Notes: generated by a model not told the origin, from the sequence alone. A stretch of 64,000 nt of DNA from Marinobacter santoriniensis NKSG1 (GCF_000347775.1 NZ_APAT01000015.1:496001-560000), one strand, 5' to 3'; numbered from the stretch's first letter, positions 11,463 to 19,061 are shown. Translations and numbers: made by a program.

Positions 11463-12652
11463 TTTGCCTGCCCTGCGGATTCTGCCTTTTCTGCCGTCTG
11501 ATTTTGGCTGGGCGCAGCGCGCCCTTCACTTTCCCTCGCCTCAGGAGAGGACACCTGAATGCCGTCCGGCAGGTGCAGGGTCCTGGTCGGGAATGCCACT
11601 TCGGCGTCGTGGCTCTCGATGATCTCGCTGATTTTCAGTAGCACATCCTGTTTGATTTCATGGTAACGAACCCACTGGGTCGTCTTGGTAAACGCATACA
11701 CCATGATGTCGAGGGAGGAGTTGTTAAACGCCACGAAGTTGACGATCAATGTCTGCCCGGTATCGATTTCCTCGTGATTCTCCAGCATCGACCGGATCTC
11801 GGAGACGATCGTGGCCATTTCGGACATATCGGCGTACCGGATGCCGATGGTCTCGTAGATCCGTCGATTGTGCATTCGGGAAGGATTTTCGACGGATATG
11901 GTGGTAAAGGCCGCATTCGGAACATACAGGGGGCGCTGATCGAACGTCCGGATGGTGGTCACCCGCCAGCCAATATGTTCAACGGTGCCTTCGATGTTGC
12001 GGTCGGGCGACCGCACCCAGTCACCCACCTTGAACGGACGGTCCAGGTGCACAATCATGCCGCCGAAAAAATTGGCCAACAGATCCTTGGCGGCGAAACC
12101 GACCGCGATACCGCCCACGCCACCGAATGCGAGCACGCCGGAAATGCTGTACCCCAGGCTTTGCAGCACAATCAGTGCAGCGGTGATGATGACCACCGCA
12201 CGGGACAGTTTGCTCACCGCATTCACGGTGGTGTAGTCCATGGGCCGCTTCATTTTCAGCGGCGACACCAGGATCTTTTCAGCCTGCTTGATCAACCTCA
12301 AGAGGGTCCAGACCACCACCCAGATGAAGCCCAGCTCCAGCACCGTGCGATTGGCCCGGAACACCTCGGCCTTGGAATAGTGATGGGCCACTTCAGCAGC
12401 CCAGTAGACGCCCTGCAGCCAGACAAACAGCACCACAGGCTTTCGCAGCGCATGAAGCAGCGCGTCATCCCAGAGATTCCGGGTCTTATCGAATTTCCGC
12501 TCGATGGCGCGGATCAGATGACTCATGAGATAAGCCACCAACGCCGTGGCGAAAACCATCACGAAGATCATCACGCCCACGCGCCATCCCTGGGAGAGAA
12601 CGCCGAACCCTTCAATCCAGCGATTGACTAATCCCAACAGCTCTTCAACCAT
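11459..12652 (-). CDS. MscS-family mechanosensitive channel
   Basis: Small-conductance mechanosensitive channel homologue (397 aa), thought to release solutes on hypo-osmotic shock. There are about four hydrophobic helices in the first 190 residues. The pore helix is GVGGIAVGFAAKDLLANFFG, followed by the beta domain (DRPFKVGDWV, EGTVEHIGWRVTTIRTFD, VPNAAFTTISVENPSR). The C-terminal tail is polar and low in complexity. I chose ATG at 12652 because GAGGG lies 5 nt upstream and the longer frame adds an Arg-rich, non-membrane leader overlapping the neighbouring gene. It is probably cotranscribed with the phosphorylase. Confidence 0.85.
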   Translation of the reverse strand: MVEELLGLVNRWIEGFGVLSQGWRVGVMIFVMVFATALVAYLMSHLIRAIERKFDKTRNLWDDALLHALRKPVVLFVWLQGVYWAAEVAHHYSKAEVFRANRTVLELGFIWVVVWTLLRLIKQAEKILVSPLKMKRPMDYTTVNAVSKLSRAVVIITAALIVLQSLGYSISGVLAFGGVGGIAVGFAAKDLLANFFGGMIVHLDRPFKVGDWVRSPDRNIEGTVEHIGWRVTTIRTFDQRPLYVPNAAFTTISVENPSRMHNRRIYETIGIRYADMSEMATIVSEIRSMLENHEEIDTGQTLIVNFVAFNNSSLDIMVYAFTKTTQWVRYHEIKQDVLLKISEIIESHDAEVAFPTRTLHLPDGIQVSSPEARESEGRAAPSQNQTAEKAESAGQAK

Positions 12653-12675
12653 CGATTCCCTCGATTTCCGACAAA

Positions 12676-13176
12676 TTACTGGATAGACACGCGGACGCCG
12701 GGCCGGACCCGGGTAAACAGTTCGATCACGTCGCGATTGCGCATACGAATGCAACCATGGGATGCCGCAACCCCCATGGGTTCGGAATCCGGCGTTCCAT
12801 GAATGTATATGAAGCGCCGGAAGGTATCGACCCTGCCGCCTCGATTACGACCGGGTTCAAGGCCACACAGCCAGATGATTCGACTCAGGATCCAGTCCCG
12901 TTCGGGCTGATTTTCCGCCAGTGCCGGGCTGTAGATCTCCCCCGTGGGGCGCCGGGCACGAAACACGGTATTCTCGGGCAAATCACCACCGATCATCGCA
13001 CGGATATAATGCATCCCCCGGGGGGTACAACCGGAACCATCCTGTTCTCCGGGCCCATTCAGCCCGGTAGATACAGCGTAGCGCGTCAGGACTCGATCCT
13101 GCGGGTCCAGGACAGACAGTGTCTGATCGGTCAGTGAAATGGACAGGCAGGCGATGTTCGGATCAGGGAAGGTCAA
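12676..13176 (-). CDS. L,D-transpeptidase (YkuD domain), no signal peptide
   Basis: A 166-residue protein consisting almost only of a YkuD L,D-transpeptidase domain. The catalytic signature is complete: HGTPDSEPMGVAASHGCIRM, with His126 and the SHGC nucleophile Cys142. Such enzymes make or anchor 3-3 peptidoglycan cross-links in the periplasm, yet no signal sequence is visible: the frame begins at TTG 13176, two codons after an in-frame stop, with SISLTDQTLSVLD as its first conserved strand. Either export is unconventional, the enzyme acts in the cytosol, or the start is mis-assigned. It lies 23 bp upstream of mscS, probably in the same transcript. Confidence 0.8.
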   Translation of the reverse strand: MTFPDPNIACLSISLTDQTLSVLDPQDRVLTRYAVSTGLNGPGEQDGSGCTPRGMHYIRAMIGGDLPENTVFRARRPTGEIYSPALAENQPERDWILSRIIWLCGLEPGRNRGGRVDTFRRFIYIHGTPDSEPMGVAASHGCIRMRNRDVIELFTRVRPGVRVSIQ

Positions 13177-13236
13177 AACCGGTCAGGCTCCGCTCTGGAC
13201 GTTTCAAGAGCTGAAGCCTAACCGACGGAACAGAGG

Positions 13237-13914
13237 TCAGGCAACCGAGATTTTGCTGTCCACGGGCGGCATCAGCATGGGATTCTCTGCCTGCATGCCG
13301 GCCGCGAGGAACGGTACGAGACGGAGGGCAATCTCCTGAACCGACGTCTCGACCCCGGTTTTGTTCTGGAGAATATCCCGCAAGGCATCGGAGCTCGACA
13401 TAGTGAATGCCGTTGCACCGAGCATGAACTGGATGCGCCAGTAACGATCGACCGCAGACAATTGCGGTGTCGCCTGCTTCAGCAAGCGCATGAAACGACT
13501 GAACGGCTCGCTGTATTCCTGTTCGAGAAACTTGCGCAAGTGACCCTGGGACTGAGTATAGGCCAGGCCCAGCAGCCTCATGAAAATGGCAATGCCCTTT
13601 TCGTTGCGCTGCGGCATACGAATCGAGCTCTCGGTCAGCGCCCAGAGCGTTTCATTAAGCGTCGGCGGCTGGTCACCGCAACGCTCTTCCAGCTCGTCAA
13701 ACGCCTGCTCGAGGGTGGCGGAAAACGGCGTCAGGAAGCGCGCAAACACGGCATGAATCAGCGCGTTCTTTGAACCAAAGTGGTAATTGACAGCAGCGAG
13801 GTTTACTTTAGCCTTACTGGTAATCATTCGGAGCGAAGTTTCAGAGAACCCTCTCTCGGCAAACAGCTCCTCGGCCGCATCGAGAATTCGGTCAACAGTG
13901 TCGGATTGCGCCAT
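13237..13914 (-). CDS. psrA: TetR-family regulator PsrA
   Basis: Fatty-acid-responsive TetR repressor/activator (225 aa). The N-terminus MAQSDTVDRILDAAEELFAE and the recognition helix region AKVNLAAVNYHFGSKNALI closely match Pseudomonas PsrA, which binds long-chain acyl compounds and controls beta-oxidation genes and rpoS. Residues 10-55 form the helix-turn-helix; the rest is the ligand/dimer domain, including IFMRLLGLAYTQSQGHLRK. The upstream region carries two overlapping PsrA boxes across the promoter, so autoregulation is likely. Orthology rests on remembered sequence similarity and on the same neighbourhood order (after MTIP) as in Pseudomonas. Confidence 0.88.
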   Translation of the reverse strand: MAQSDTVDRILDAAEELFAERGFSETSLRMITSKAKVNLAAVNYHFGSKNALIHAVFARFLTPFSATLEQAFDELEERCGDQPPTLNETLWALTESSIRMPQRNEKGIAIFMRLLGLAYTQSQGHLRKFLEQEYSEPFSRFMRLLKQATPQLSAVDRYWRIQFMLGATAFTMSSSDALRDILQNKTGVETSVQEIALRLVPFLAAGMQAENPMLMPPVDSKISVA

Positions 13915-13934
13915 TTTGTTATCAGTGCCTCTAG

Positions 13935-13961
13935 CAAACGTCTGTTTGAAACATACGTTTG
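13935..13961 (-). promoter_or_regulatory. Tandem PsrA operator
   Basis: Two boxes fit the published PsrA pattern (G/C)AAAC-N2-4-GTTT(G/C): CAAACGTCTGTTTG at 13935-13948 and GAAACATACGTTTG at 13948-13961, sharing one G. They lie 21-47 bp upstream of the psrA start and the distal box covers the -10 region, as expected for autorepression. Confidence 0.8.
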
Positions 13962-13978
13962 AGACACTCTGTTGTCAA
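13950..13978 (-). promoter_or_regulatory. psrA promoter
   Basis: Minus-strand TTGACA (13978-13973, perfect) and TATGTT (13955-13950, 4 of 6) are 17 nt apart. The -35 element lies across the stop codon of the upstream gene, and the -10 lies inside the distal PsrA box. Confidence 0.7.
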
Positions 13979-14844
13979 GTTCGCGGCTCCGGCTCTGCCG
14001 CCACGCTCTGCCACCCCCGATCAATGGCTACCTGGTTGCCCTCAAAGAACGCCTGCTGGACCCGACCATACGCCTTTTCCGCTTCCAGAAGGAAAATCAG
14101 GTACAGCCGAACATGCTCCCGGCGCCTCAGGTAACGCGGCAAAGCCCGGCGTTCCGACAGGCGCACCAGCTCACTGAACCGGGTGTTTTTCAAAGCCGGA
14201 TTGAAATCGGCCATCCCGACACACTGCCAGACCAGCCCGGCCTCCCCTTCCAGATGCGCCGCGTGCCTTCGGGCATCGGAAAGAAGACGCTGGCGCAGGA
14301 GTACCAGGTCCAGAAAGGAAGGCTGGGACGAATAGACCCGGCGGATGACCGGGACCCCCAGCAACAGGATGATCACAAAAGCGCCGAACGCGCCACCTGC
14401 CAGCCAGGCGGGTACGAAGCTACTGAGTCCGCTGAGAAAGAGCGCAGCGGCAACCACCGCGCTGAGAATCCAGATATCCCGTCGACGACGGGCCGCAGCC
14501 ATGGCGTAATTGTCCGGCCATCCACTCATCGCCAGCACGTCAAAATCCATCAGCAGGACGCGATCACACTGCCTGAGCAGAAGACGCAGCTTCCGCTGAC
14601 GCGATTCGGCCAACAACCGTTCTGACCCATCCGGCTCGCCGCCCTCCTCTGTAACCTCGGACTCCGCAACCGACTGCTCCAACGCAGGTGCCGGCGCCGG
14701 TTCTGCGGGTGTTCGCTTGTCGGGCTCCCCTGCCTCTCGGGCATCGGGTCGGGCCGGCAATGGATCCGCTGCGCGCCCGGTGCGCAGTACGGGTTCACTG
14801 GTGGTGTCCGGTACCTGTTGACCGGTTTCTGGATTTTCCGCCAT
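13975..14844 (-). CDS. Uncharacterised inner-membrane protein
   Basis: I do not recognise this 289-residue protein. From ATG 14844 it has an acidic, Pro/Ala/Glu-rich N-terminal region of about 75 residues, then a basic stretch (ESRQRKLRLLLRQCDRVLLMDFDVL), two adjacent membrane helices (WILSAVVAAALFLSGLSSFV and AWLAGGAFGAFVIILLLGVPVI) and a basic, Arg-rich C-terminal domain with HVRLYLIFLLEAEKAYGRVQ. The helical hairpin suggests both termini face the cytoplasm. A longer start at 14904 is possible; both starts have weak ribosome-binding sites. It sits upstream of psrA in the same direction and is divergent from ribE. Coding is supported by length and membrane pattern, not by homology. Confidence 0.6.
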   Translation of the reverse strand: MAENPETGQQVPDTTSEPVLRTGRAADPLPARPDAREAGEPDKRTPAEPAPAPALEQSVAESEVTEEGGEPDGSERLLAESRQRKLRLLLRQCDRVLLMDFDVLAMSGWPDNYAMAAARRRRDIWILSAVVAAALFLSGLSSFVPAWLAGGAFGAFVIILLLGVPVIRRVYSSQPSFLDLVLLRQRLLSDARRHAAHLEGEAGLVWQCVGMADFNPALKNTRFSELVRLSERRALPRYLRRREHVRLYLIFLLEAEKAYGRVQQAFFEGNQVAIDRGWQSVAAEPEPRT

Positions 14845-14942
14845 AACCTTGACCGAGCCGATAAATGGAAGCTTTCTGTAAAACGTAACGGCCCCCGTCG
14901 TCATTCCTTGAATTTCTCTGCCACACCGGGGGTCCGGCGTTC

Positions 14943-14972
14943 TTGGCAAGGCGGTGCCGGACCGGCTATGCT
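14943..14972 (+). promoter_or_regulatory. Candidate promoter for ribE
   Basis: TTGGCA (14943-14948) and TATGCT (14967-14972) are separated by 18 nt, with 5 of 6 and 4 of 6 consensus matches, about 50 bp before the ribE ATG. No FMN riboswitch sequence is visible in the leader. Confidence 0.5.
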
Positions 14973-15020
14973 TCCAGCCTTTCCGCACGCATGCATTACC
15001 AGCCAGTTACGAGGTCCGTT

Positions 15021-15665
15021 ATGTTCACAGGTATCGTCCAGGGGATCGCCACGGTCGAGGAAGTCACCGCCGTTACCGGGCTCAGCACGTTGGCACTCAG
15101 GTTTCCCGACGACAGGGTTCAGGGCATCACCATCGGGGCCTCGGTGGCGATCAACGGCACCTGCCTCACCGTCACGCGCCAACAGGACAACGTTCTCTAT
15201 TTCGACGCCATGCAGGAAACCCTGAAGGCGACCACGCTGGGGGCGCTCAGCGTCGGCGACCGGGTGAATTTTGAAAGGGCAGCAAGGATAGGTGATGAAA
15301 TCGGCGGCCATCTGCTTTCGGGCCATGTCCACACGACGGCCGACATTGTCGAGATTGAACGCCCGGAGAACAACGTGACAATCTGGTTCAGCCTGCCGGA
15401 GAACTGGGCAAGATACGTTTTCCCGAAAGGCTACATTGCGATCAACGGCGCCAGCCTGACCATTGGTGAGGTGACCGGCACCCGATTCAATGTCCACCTG
15501 ATTCCGGAAACGCTCAGGGCAACCACTTTCGGGAAGGCCGAGGTGGGCGACCGGGTCAATATTGAAATCGACAGCCAGACACAGACCATCGTGGATACCC
15601 TGGCGCGGCTTGGCTACGACCGCCCGGCTTCGAACACGACAAATTTCGGGTCGGCATCGAGCTGA
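15021..15665 (+). CDS. ribE: Riboflavin synthase, alpha subunit
   Basis: Converts two molecules of 6,7-dimethyl-8-ribityllumazine to riboflavin plus a pyrimidine product. The 214-residue protein starts MFTGIVQG, the invariant N-terminus of the family, and shows the expected internal duplication: GASVAINGTCLTV with DEIGGHLLSGHVHTTADI in the first half and KGYIAINGASLTIGEV with FNVHLIPETLRATT in the second. It resembles the stand-alone E. coli enzyme and sits outside a rib operon here. GAGG lies 6 nt before ATG 15021. The last 52 bp overlap the convergent rlmG gene. Confidence 0.93.
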   Translation: MFTGIVQGIATVEEVTAVTGLSTLALRFPDDRVQGITIGASVAINGTCLTVTRQQDNVLYFDAMQETLKATTLGALSVGDRVNFERAARIGDEIGGHLLSGHVHTTADIVEIERPENNVTIWFSLPENWARYVFPKGYIAINGASLTIGEVTGTRFNVHLIPETLRATTFGKAEVGDRVNIEIDSQTQTIVDTLARLGYDRPASNTTNFGSASS

Positions 15666-16756
15666 CGAACAGACGGGAAAATTGTCTTCAGTGATCGGTG
15701 GTAGCCCAGATGCCGGTTACCCACCATCAGCATCCGGCCCTGAGCCGACAAATGTCGTGCGGCGCTCCTGAAAAGCCGCAGGGCCACGTGGTCCCCCACC
15801 ACCCCGCCTTCATGGAACGGGGGATTCAAAAGGATCAGATCAAACGACCCGAGATGCGCCGGAAGGCCGTCTTCGTGACAGAACCGGGCCTGCGCATCCG
15901 GCACCGCGCTGATCACGTTGCGGCGGGCACTGAGGATGGCCTGACTGGAAACGTCGGTGAAGGTCACCAGCAGATCGGGACGACGGGCAAGCACGGATAA
16001 CCCCAGGACACCATTGCCACAGGCCAGGTCCAGTACCGCAGCACCAGGCGGAAGGGACGCAACGGCCTCTTCAATTCGCGGCAGCAGCAGGCGGGTTCCG
16101 ATATCCAGCCGGTCCCGTGCGAAGACCGCGGGCAACCCGAGCAGCTCGAGATTGTCACGGAGACGATAGCCCCGCCACTGCCCGGCACCGTCGCCCAGCG
16201 TTGACTCCCCTTTCCGGCAGACCACCACTCTCGCTTTTTTGCGGGCCGGTAAAACCTGTTCGGTTATCACAGCCTCGGCAAACAGATCCACGCTCCGATC
16301 CGGTAGATGCTTGATCATTCCGCCCGCCAGCAGACATCCATCGTCGGCAAGCACACCGTTCACCCACCGGAGTAGCCAGGCCAGGTAATCCGATTGCCGG
16401 GGAATTCTGAGGACGACCAGATCGAAAGGACCCTCAGGGGGCGAGAGCCAGCTGTGAACCTGCTCATCAGCGTCGGTCTCGCCGGGCGCATTGAGATCAA
16501 GAGAGGTTACGAGGGTCGCACTGTCGGCAACCAGACACGGACGGAAACGACGCAACCCGAGAGCAAGTGCCCCGAACTGGTCGTCCACAACAAGAACCCG
16601 CGTATTGCGTTTTGTCTCGAGCCATTGACCGGCCACCTCAAGCAGGAGCTCGTCGGCAGCATCCCAGGCCCTGAGCGATTTGTCGCCGCCCCCGGGTCGC
16701 CGGAGCGCCAAAGCTCCCGAAGGCGTTTGTAGCAGTGAATTTGTCATTTCAGGCAT
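15614..16756 (-). CDS. rlmG: 23S rRNA (guanine-N2) methyltransferase RlmG
   Basis: SAM-dependent methyltransferase expected to modify G1835 of 23S rRNA (380 aa). It has the duplicated architecture of this group: an N-terminal degenerate methyltransferase-like half and a C-terminal catalytic half with the SAM motif VLDLACGNGVLGLSVLA and the target-base motif NPPFHEGG. An alternative ATG lies three codons in. It runs convergently into ribE with a 52 bp overlap. The next gene upstream on the same strand is its paralogue rsmC, separated by a terminator-like element. Confidence 0.88.
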   Translation of the reverse strand: MPEMTNSLLQTPSGALALRRPGGGDKSLRAWDAADELLLEVAGQWLETKRNTRVLVVDDQFGALALGLRRFRPCLVADSATLVTSLDLNAPGETDADEQVHSWLSPPEGPFDLVVLRIPRQSDYLAWLLRWVNGVLADDGCLLAGGMIKHLPDRSVDLFAEAVITEQVLPARKKARVVVCRKGESTLGDGAGQWRGYRLRDNLELLGLPAVFARDRLDIGTRLLLPRIEEAVASLPPGAAVLDLACGNGVLGLSVLARRPDLLVTFTDVSSQAILSARRNVISAVPDAQARFCHEDGLPAHLGSFDLILLNPPFHEGGVVGDHVALRLFRSAARHLSAQGRMLMVGNRHLGYHRSLKTIFPSVRQLDADPKFVVFEAGRS

Positions 16757-16782
16757 AGAGGCTGTTTCGATTCACACAAATT

Positions 16783-16874
16783 CCAATCTAGGCTGATTAC
16801 TCTAGAAATTGGCCTTAAGGTTTGAAGGGTTCATGCAATTCACCCTTCGCCCCACACCCCAGGGGCTTTTTTTT
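16783..16874 (+). ncRNA. Candidate small structured RNA or terminator cluster
   Basis: Three consecutive potential stem-loops read on the plus strand in the rlmG/rsmC gap: CCAATCTAG pairing imperfectly with CTAGAAATTGG (16784-16816), GAAGGGT with ACCCTTC (16824-16848), and GCCCC with GGGGC (16849-16866) followed by eight T. The U-run belongs to the plus strand, yet no plus-strand gene ends here: both flanking genes are on the minus strand. A short transcript of about 70-100 nt would explain it. No convincing promoter was found (best guess TTCCAA/TAGAAA), so this remains a candidate. Confidence 0.35.
16849..16874 (+). terminator. Intrinsic terminator facing the plus strand
   Basis: GCCCC, an 8-nt loop and GGGGC are followed immediately by TTTTTTTT. 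This has the textbook shape of a rho-independent terminator in the plus direction; the minus strand has no T-run after the hairpin. Confidence 0.7.
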
Positions 16875-16884
16875 GCCTGTCTGT

Positions 16885-17931
16885 TCAGCGACGAAACGCA
16901 CGGTAGACGGTAAACCGGCCGCTCTCAAGCACGCGCTCGACGCCTTTCAGGTATCGCTTCATCGGCTCTTCGTAGGGCAGGAAATGGTTCGCGACCAGAC
17001 GCAGTTCGCCGCCGGGCTTGAGGTGGCTTGAAACGCTTTCCAGAAAGCGCTCTGTCATGGAGGTATCCGTTTTGACTCCGGTGTGGAACGGTGGATTGGT
17101 TACAATAGCGGACCAGGAACCCTGGATACCCGTCAGGCCGTCTGAGGGCTCGACCGAACCTTCACAGCCATTCCGCCGGTAGGTTTCCCTGGCACAAATC
17201 AAGGCCTGGGACTGAACATCAACGCCATCCACCGGTGTCATCGCCTGGCCCGTATCCCGCTGACGGACCTGGAGCCAGCTTCCGATGACCCCGGCACCAC
17301 AGGCAAAATCCAGAATCCGGTCGGCGTTCAGGGGCAATTCCACGAGCGAATCGAGCAACAGCGACGTGCCCTCGTCCAACCGGCCAAGACTGAAGACTCC
17401 GGGAAGGCCGGCCACATCAACCGACGTGTCACGGTGACTGACCCGGCTCCATGACAGCCAGTCAGAGAGGTTGAAAGACGCAGAAGGGCTCACATCGTCG
17501 GCACACCAGACCTGGCAATGCCTCGCGCTATCCACTTTGGCCGCTGACGGCAACAAAGCCCGGAGTTGTTTGACCGCACCGGCAATACCTTCCTTCTTTT
17601 CCCCGATCAGCATCAGCACGGCACCGGGCGCTGCCAGCCAGAGCGCCAGCGTCAACCGCAGGTCGAGCTCTGCCCGGGCCTTGGGCAGGAAGACCACCAC
17701 CGAATCGACGCTACCGGCCTTCAGGGCGCCGTCATCGTATCCAAACGCCGCAAGCCAGCCATCGACAGACGTCATGGACTCGTACACGCCAGCATGGTCG
17801 GTGAAGGCCAGACCCGGCGTTTCAAAATGGGAGAGCAACCGGGCATCCCGGACACCCAGCAAGCCTACCCGGCCCGTCAGTCGATGCTGGTTTCTGAGCA
17901 GTGCTTCGTGGGAATTTGGTAATGCAGACAT
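16885..17931 (-). CDS. rsmC: 16S rRNA (guanine-N2) methyltransferase RsmC
   Basis: Expected to methylate G1207 of 16S rRNA (348 aa). As in RlmG there are two halves; the C-terminal half holds the SAM site ILDFACGAGVIGSWL and the catalytic NPPFHTGVKTDTSM, and ends GRFTVYRAFRR. The motif NPPFHTGVKTD is characteristic of RsmC rather than RlmG. I placed the start at ATG 17931 (MSALPNSHEALLRNQ); GTG 17940, preceded by GGCGGA, is an alternative. It lies downstream of a 57-codon gene and upstream of rlmG on the same strand. Confidence 0.9.
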   Translation of the reverse strand: MSALPNSHEALLRNQHRLTGRVGLLGVRDARLLSHFETPGLAFTDHAGVYESMTSVDGWLAAFGYDDGALKAGSVDSVVVFLPKARAELDLRLTLALWLAAPGAVLMLIGEKKEGIAGAVKQLRALLPSAAKVDSARHCQVWCADDVSPSASFNLSDWLSWSRVSHRDTSVDVAGLPGVFSLGRLDEGTSLLLDSLVELPLNADRILDFACGAGVIGSWLQVRQRDTGQAMTPVDGVDVQSQALICARETYRRNGCEGSVEPSDGLTGIQGSWSAIVTNPPFHTGVKTDTSMTERFLESVSSHLKPGGELRLVANHFLPYEEPMKRYLKGVERVLESGRFTVYRAFRR

Positions 17932-18002
17932 GAAAGACACATTCCGCCGTGGAACATCAAGCGGGATATGCTAACAGGAAAGAACAGCGGAAGTCCGGCC
18001 GT

Positions 18003-18176
18003 TTATTTGTAGCGGGATACCGTGCCGATTCGCAGTGCGTCTTCCGGGGACATGCCCCAGTCTTCCTCACGGTGACGCCCGGGCTCCGCCATTGCGGTCT
18101 TGCGGCCCTGCTGAGCGGATTCACTGTGCTTACGCTGGGCAATGGCGCTAAGTGCTTTGTGCATCAATTCTTTCAT
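18003..18176 (-). CDS. Small basic protein, 57 aa
   Basis: A short reading frame with a strong ribosome-binding site: GGAGG lies 6 nt before ATG 18176. The product begins MKELMHKALSAIAQRKHSES and ends EDALRIGTVSRYK. It has many Lys, Arg and His residues, a likely N-terminal amphipathic helix and no membrane segment or signal peptide. I do not recognise a family. A 7-bp inverted repeat lies just upstream of the Shine-Dalgarno sequence. It sits between can and rsmC on the same strand and could be cotranscribed with either. Confidence 0.65.
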   Translation of the reverse strand: MKELMHKALSAIAQRKHSESAQQGRKTAMAEPGRHREEDWGMSPEDALRIGTVSRYK

Positions 18177-18188
18177 GGTGACCTCCCG

Positions 18189-18213
18189 TGCTACAACGAT
18201 TCCCACTGTAGCA
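18189..18213. repeat. Inverted repeat upstream of the 57-aa gene
   Basis: TGCTACA and TGTAGCA form a perfect 7-bp inverted repeat around an 11-nt spacer, ending 2-3 bases before the Shine-Dalgarno sequence of the small gene. It could be an operator or an RNA hairpin that modulates translation. Confidence 0.5.
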
Positions 18214-18297
18214 AACGGTGAGGTGACCATCTGTGACGACGCCACCGGTCAACAAGTGACGTGAATCACGATTTTTTGACGCTATTTTACATTTCAG

Positions 18298-18978
18298 TCA
18301 GACCGTTTCTTGACGCCCCGACCTGACAGGACGACGCACAAGCTCCTCAACACTCTGTTGACGAACGGTATCGCGCTCCTCCTCATTCGAGATGGACATT
18401 CCCATATCGCGAAGAAGGCCGTCCGACACATCGTACACGAAACCGTGAACCGTCAGCGGCTGCTCCCGGCGCCAGGCCTCCTGAACAATGCTGTTCTGGC
18501 ACACATGCCCTACCTGCTCCACCACGTTCAGCTCACAGAGCCGATCAATCCGATCCTGCTCTGTCGGAATGGCGTCCAGGATCGCCTGATGTCGATCCCG
18601 GACATCCTGAACATGACGCAGCCAGTTGCTCATCAGTCCGAAGCCCTCGTTGAGCAACGCAGCCCGGACCCCACCACAACCATAGTGACCGACCACCAGA
18701 ACATGCTTGACCTTGAGCACTTCAATGGCGAACTGGAGTACCGAGAGGCAGTTGAAGTCTGTGTGCACCACCACGTTGGCAACGTTGCGATGGACAAACA
18801 GCTCACCGGGCAACAGATCCGTGATCTGGTTTGCGGGAACCCGACTATCCGCACAGCCGATCCACAGGTATTCAGGCGCCTGCTGATTGGACAGTCGGTC
18901 GAAGAACTTGGGATCAACGGACTTGATACCGTTGGCCCAGGCCCGATTCTTGTCCAGAAGATGATCTAGCTGCCCCAT
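18298..18978 (-). CDS. can: Beta-class carbonic anhydrase
   Basis: Zinc enzyme interconverting CO2 and bicarbonate in the cytoplasm (226 aa). All metal and catalytic residues are present at the same numbers as in E. coli Can: Cys42, Asp44 and Arg46 in CADSR, and His98 and Cys101 in GHYGCGG. The C-terminus is polar. It lies 83 bp after the end of gdhB on the same strand; I see no clear terminator between them. It probably supplies bicarbonate for carboxylation reactions. Confidence 0.95.
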   Translation of the reverse strand: MGQLDHLLDKNRAWANGIKSVDPKFFDRLSNQQAPEYLWIGCADSRVPANQITDLLPGELFVHRNVANVVVHTDFNCLSVLQFAIEVLKVKHVLVVGHYGCGGVRAALLNEGFGLMSNWLRHVQDVRDRHQAILDAIPTEQDRIDRLCELNVVEQVGHVCQNSIVQEAWRREQPLTVHGFVYDVSDGLLRDMGMSISNEEERDTVRQQSVEELVRRPVRSGRQETV

Positions 18979-19061
18979 TCACTGCACTCCCGCTCTTGAT
19001 ATAGAGCCACCGATTGAACGCAAATCATTGCTCTAAAGCAAGTCCCTCTTGGTATTAGGCC

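Noticed and set aside
14857..14864. GCCGATAA on the plus strand before ribE, resembling a FliA -10
   Set aside because: The bases 11 nt upstream (CCGCCATA) bear no similarity to the FliA -35, and a housekeeping promoter lies closer to ribE.
14845..15020. FMN riboswitch upstream of riboflavin synthase
   Set aside because: The conserved RFN-element sequence blocks are not present and the segment is too short.
18240..18285. Short hairpin (GTGACGTGAATCAC) followed by six T on the plus strand between can and the small gene
   Set aside because: The stem is only 4 bp and no plus-strand gene ends there; not enough for a terminator call.
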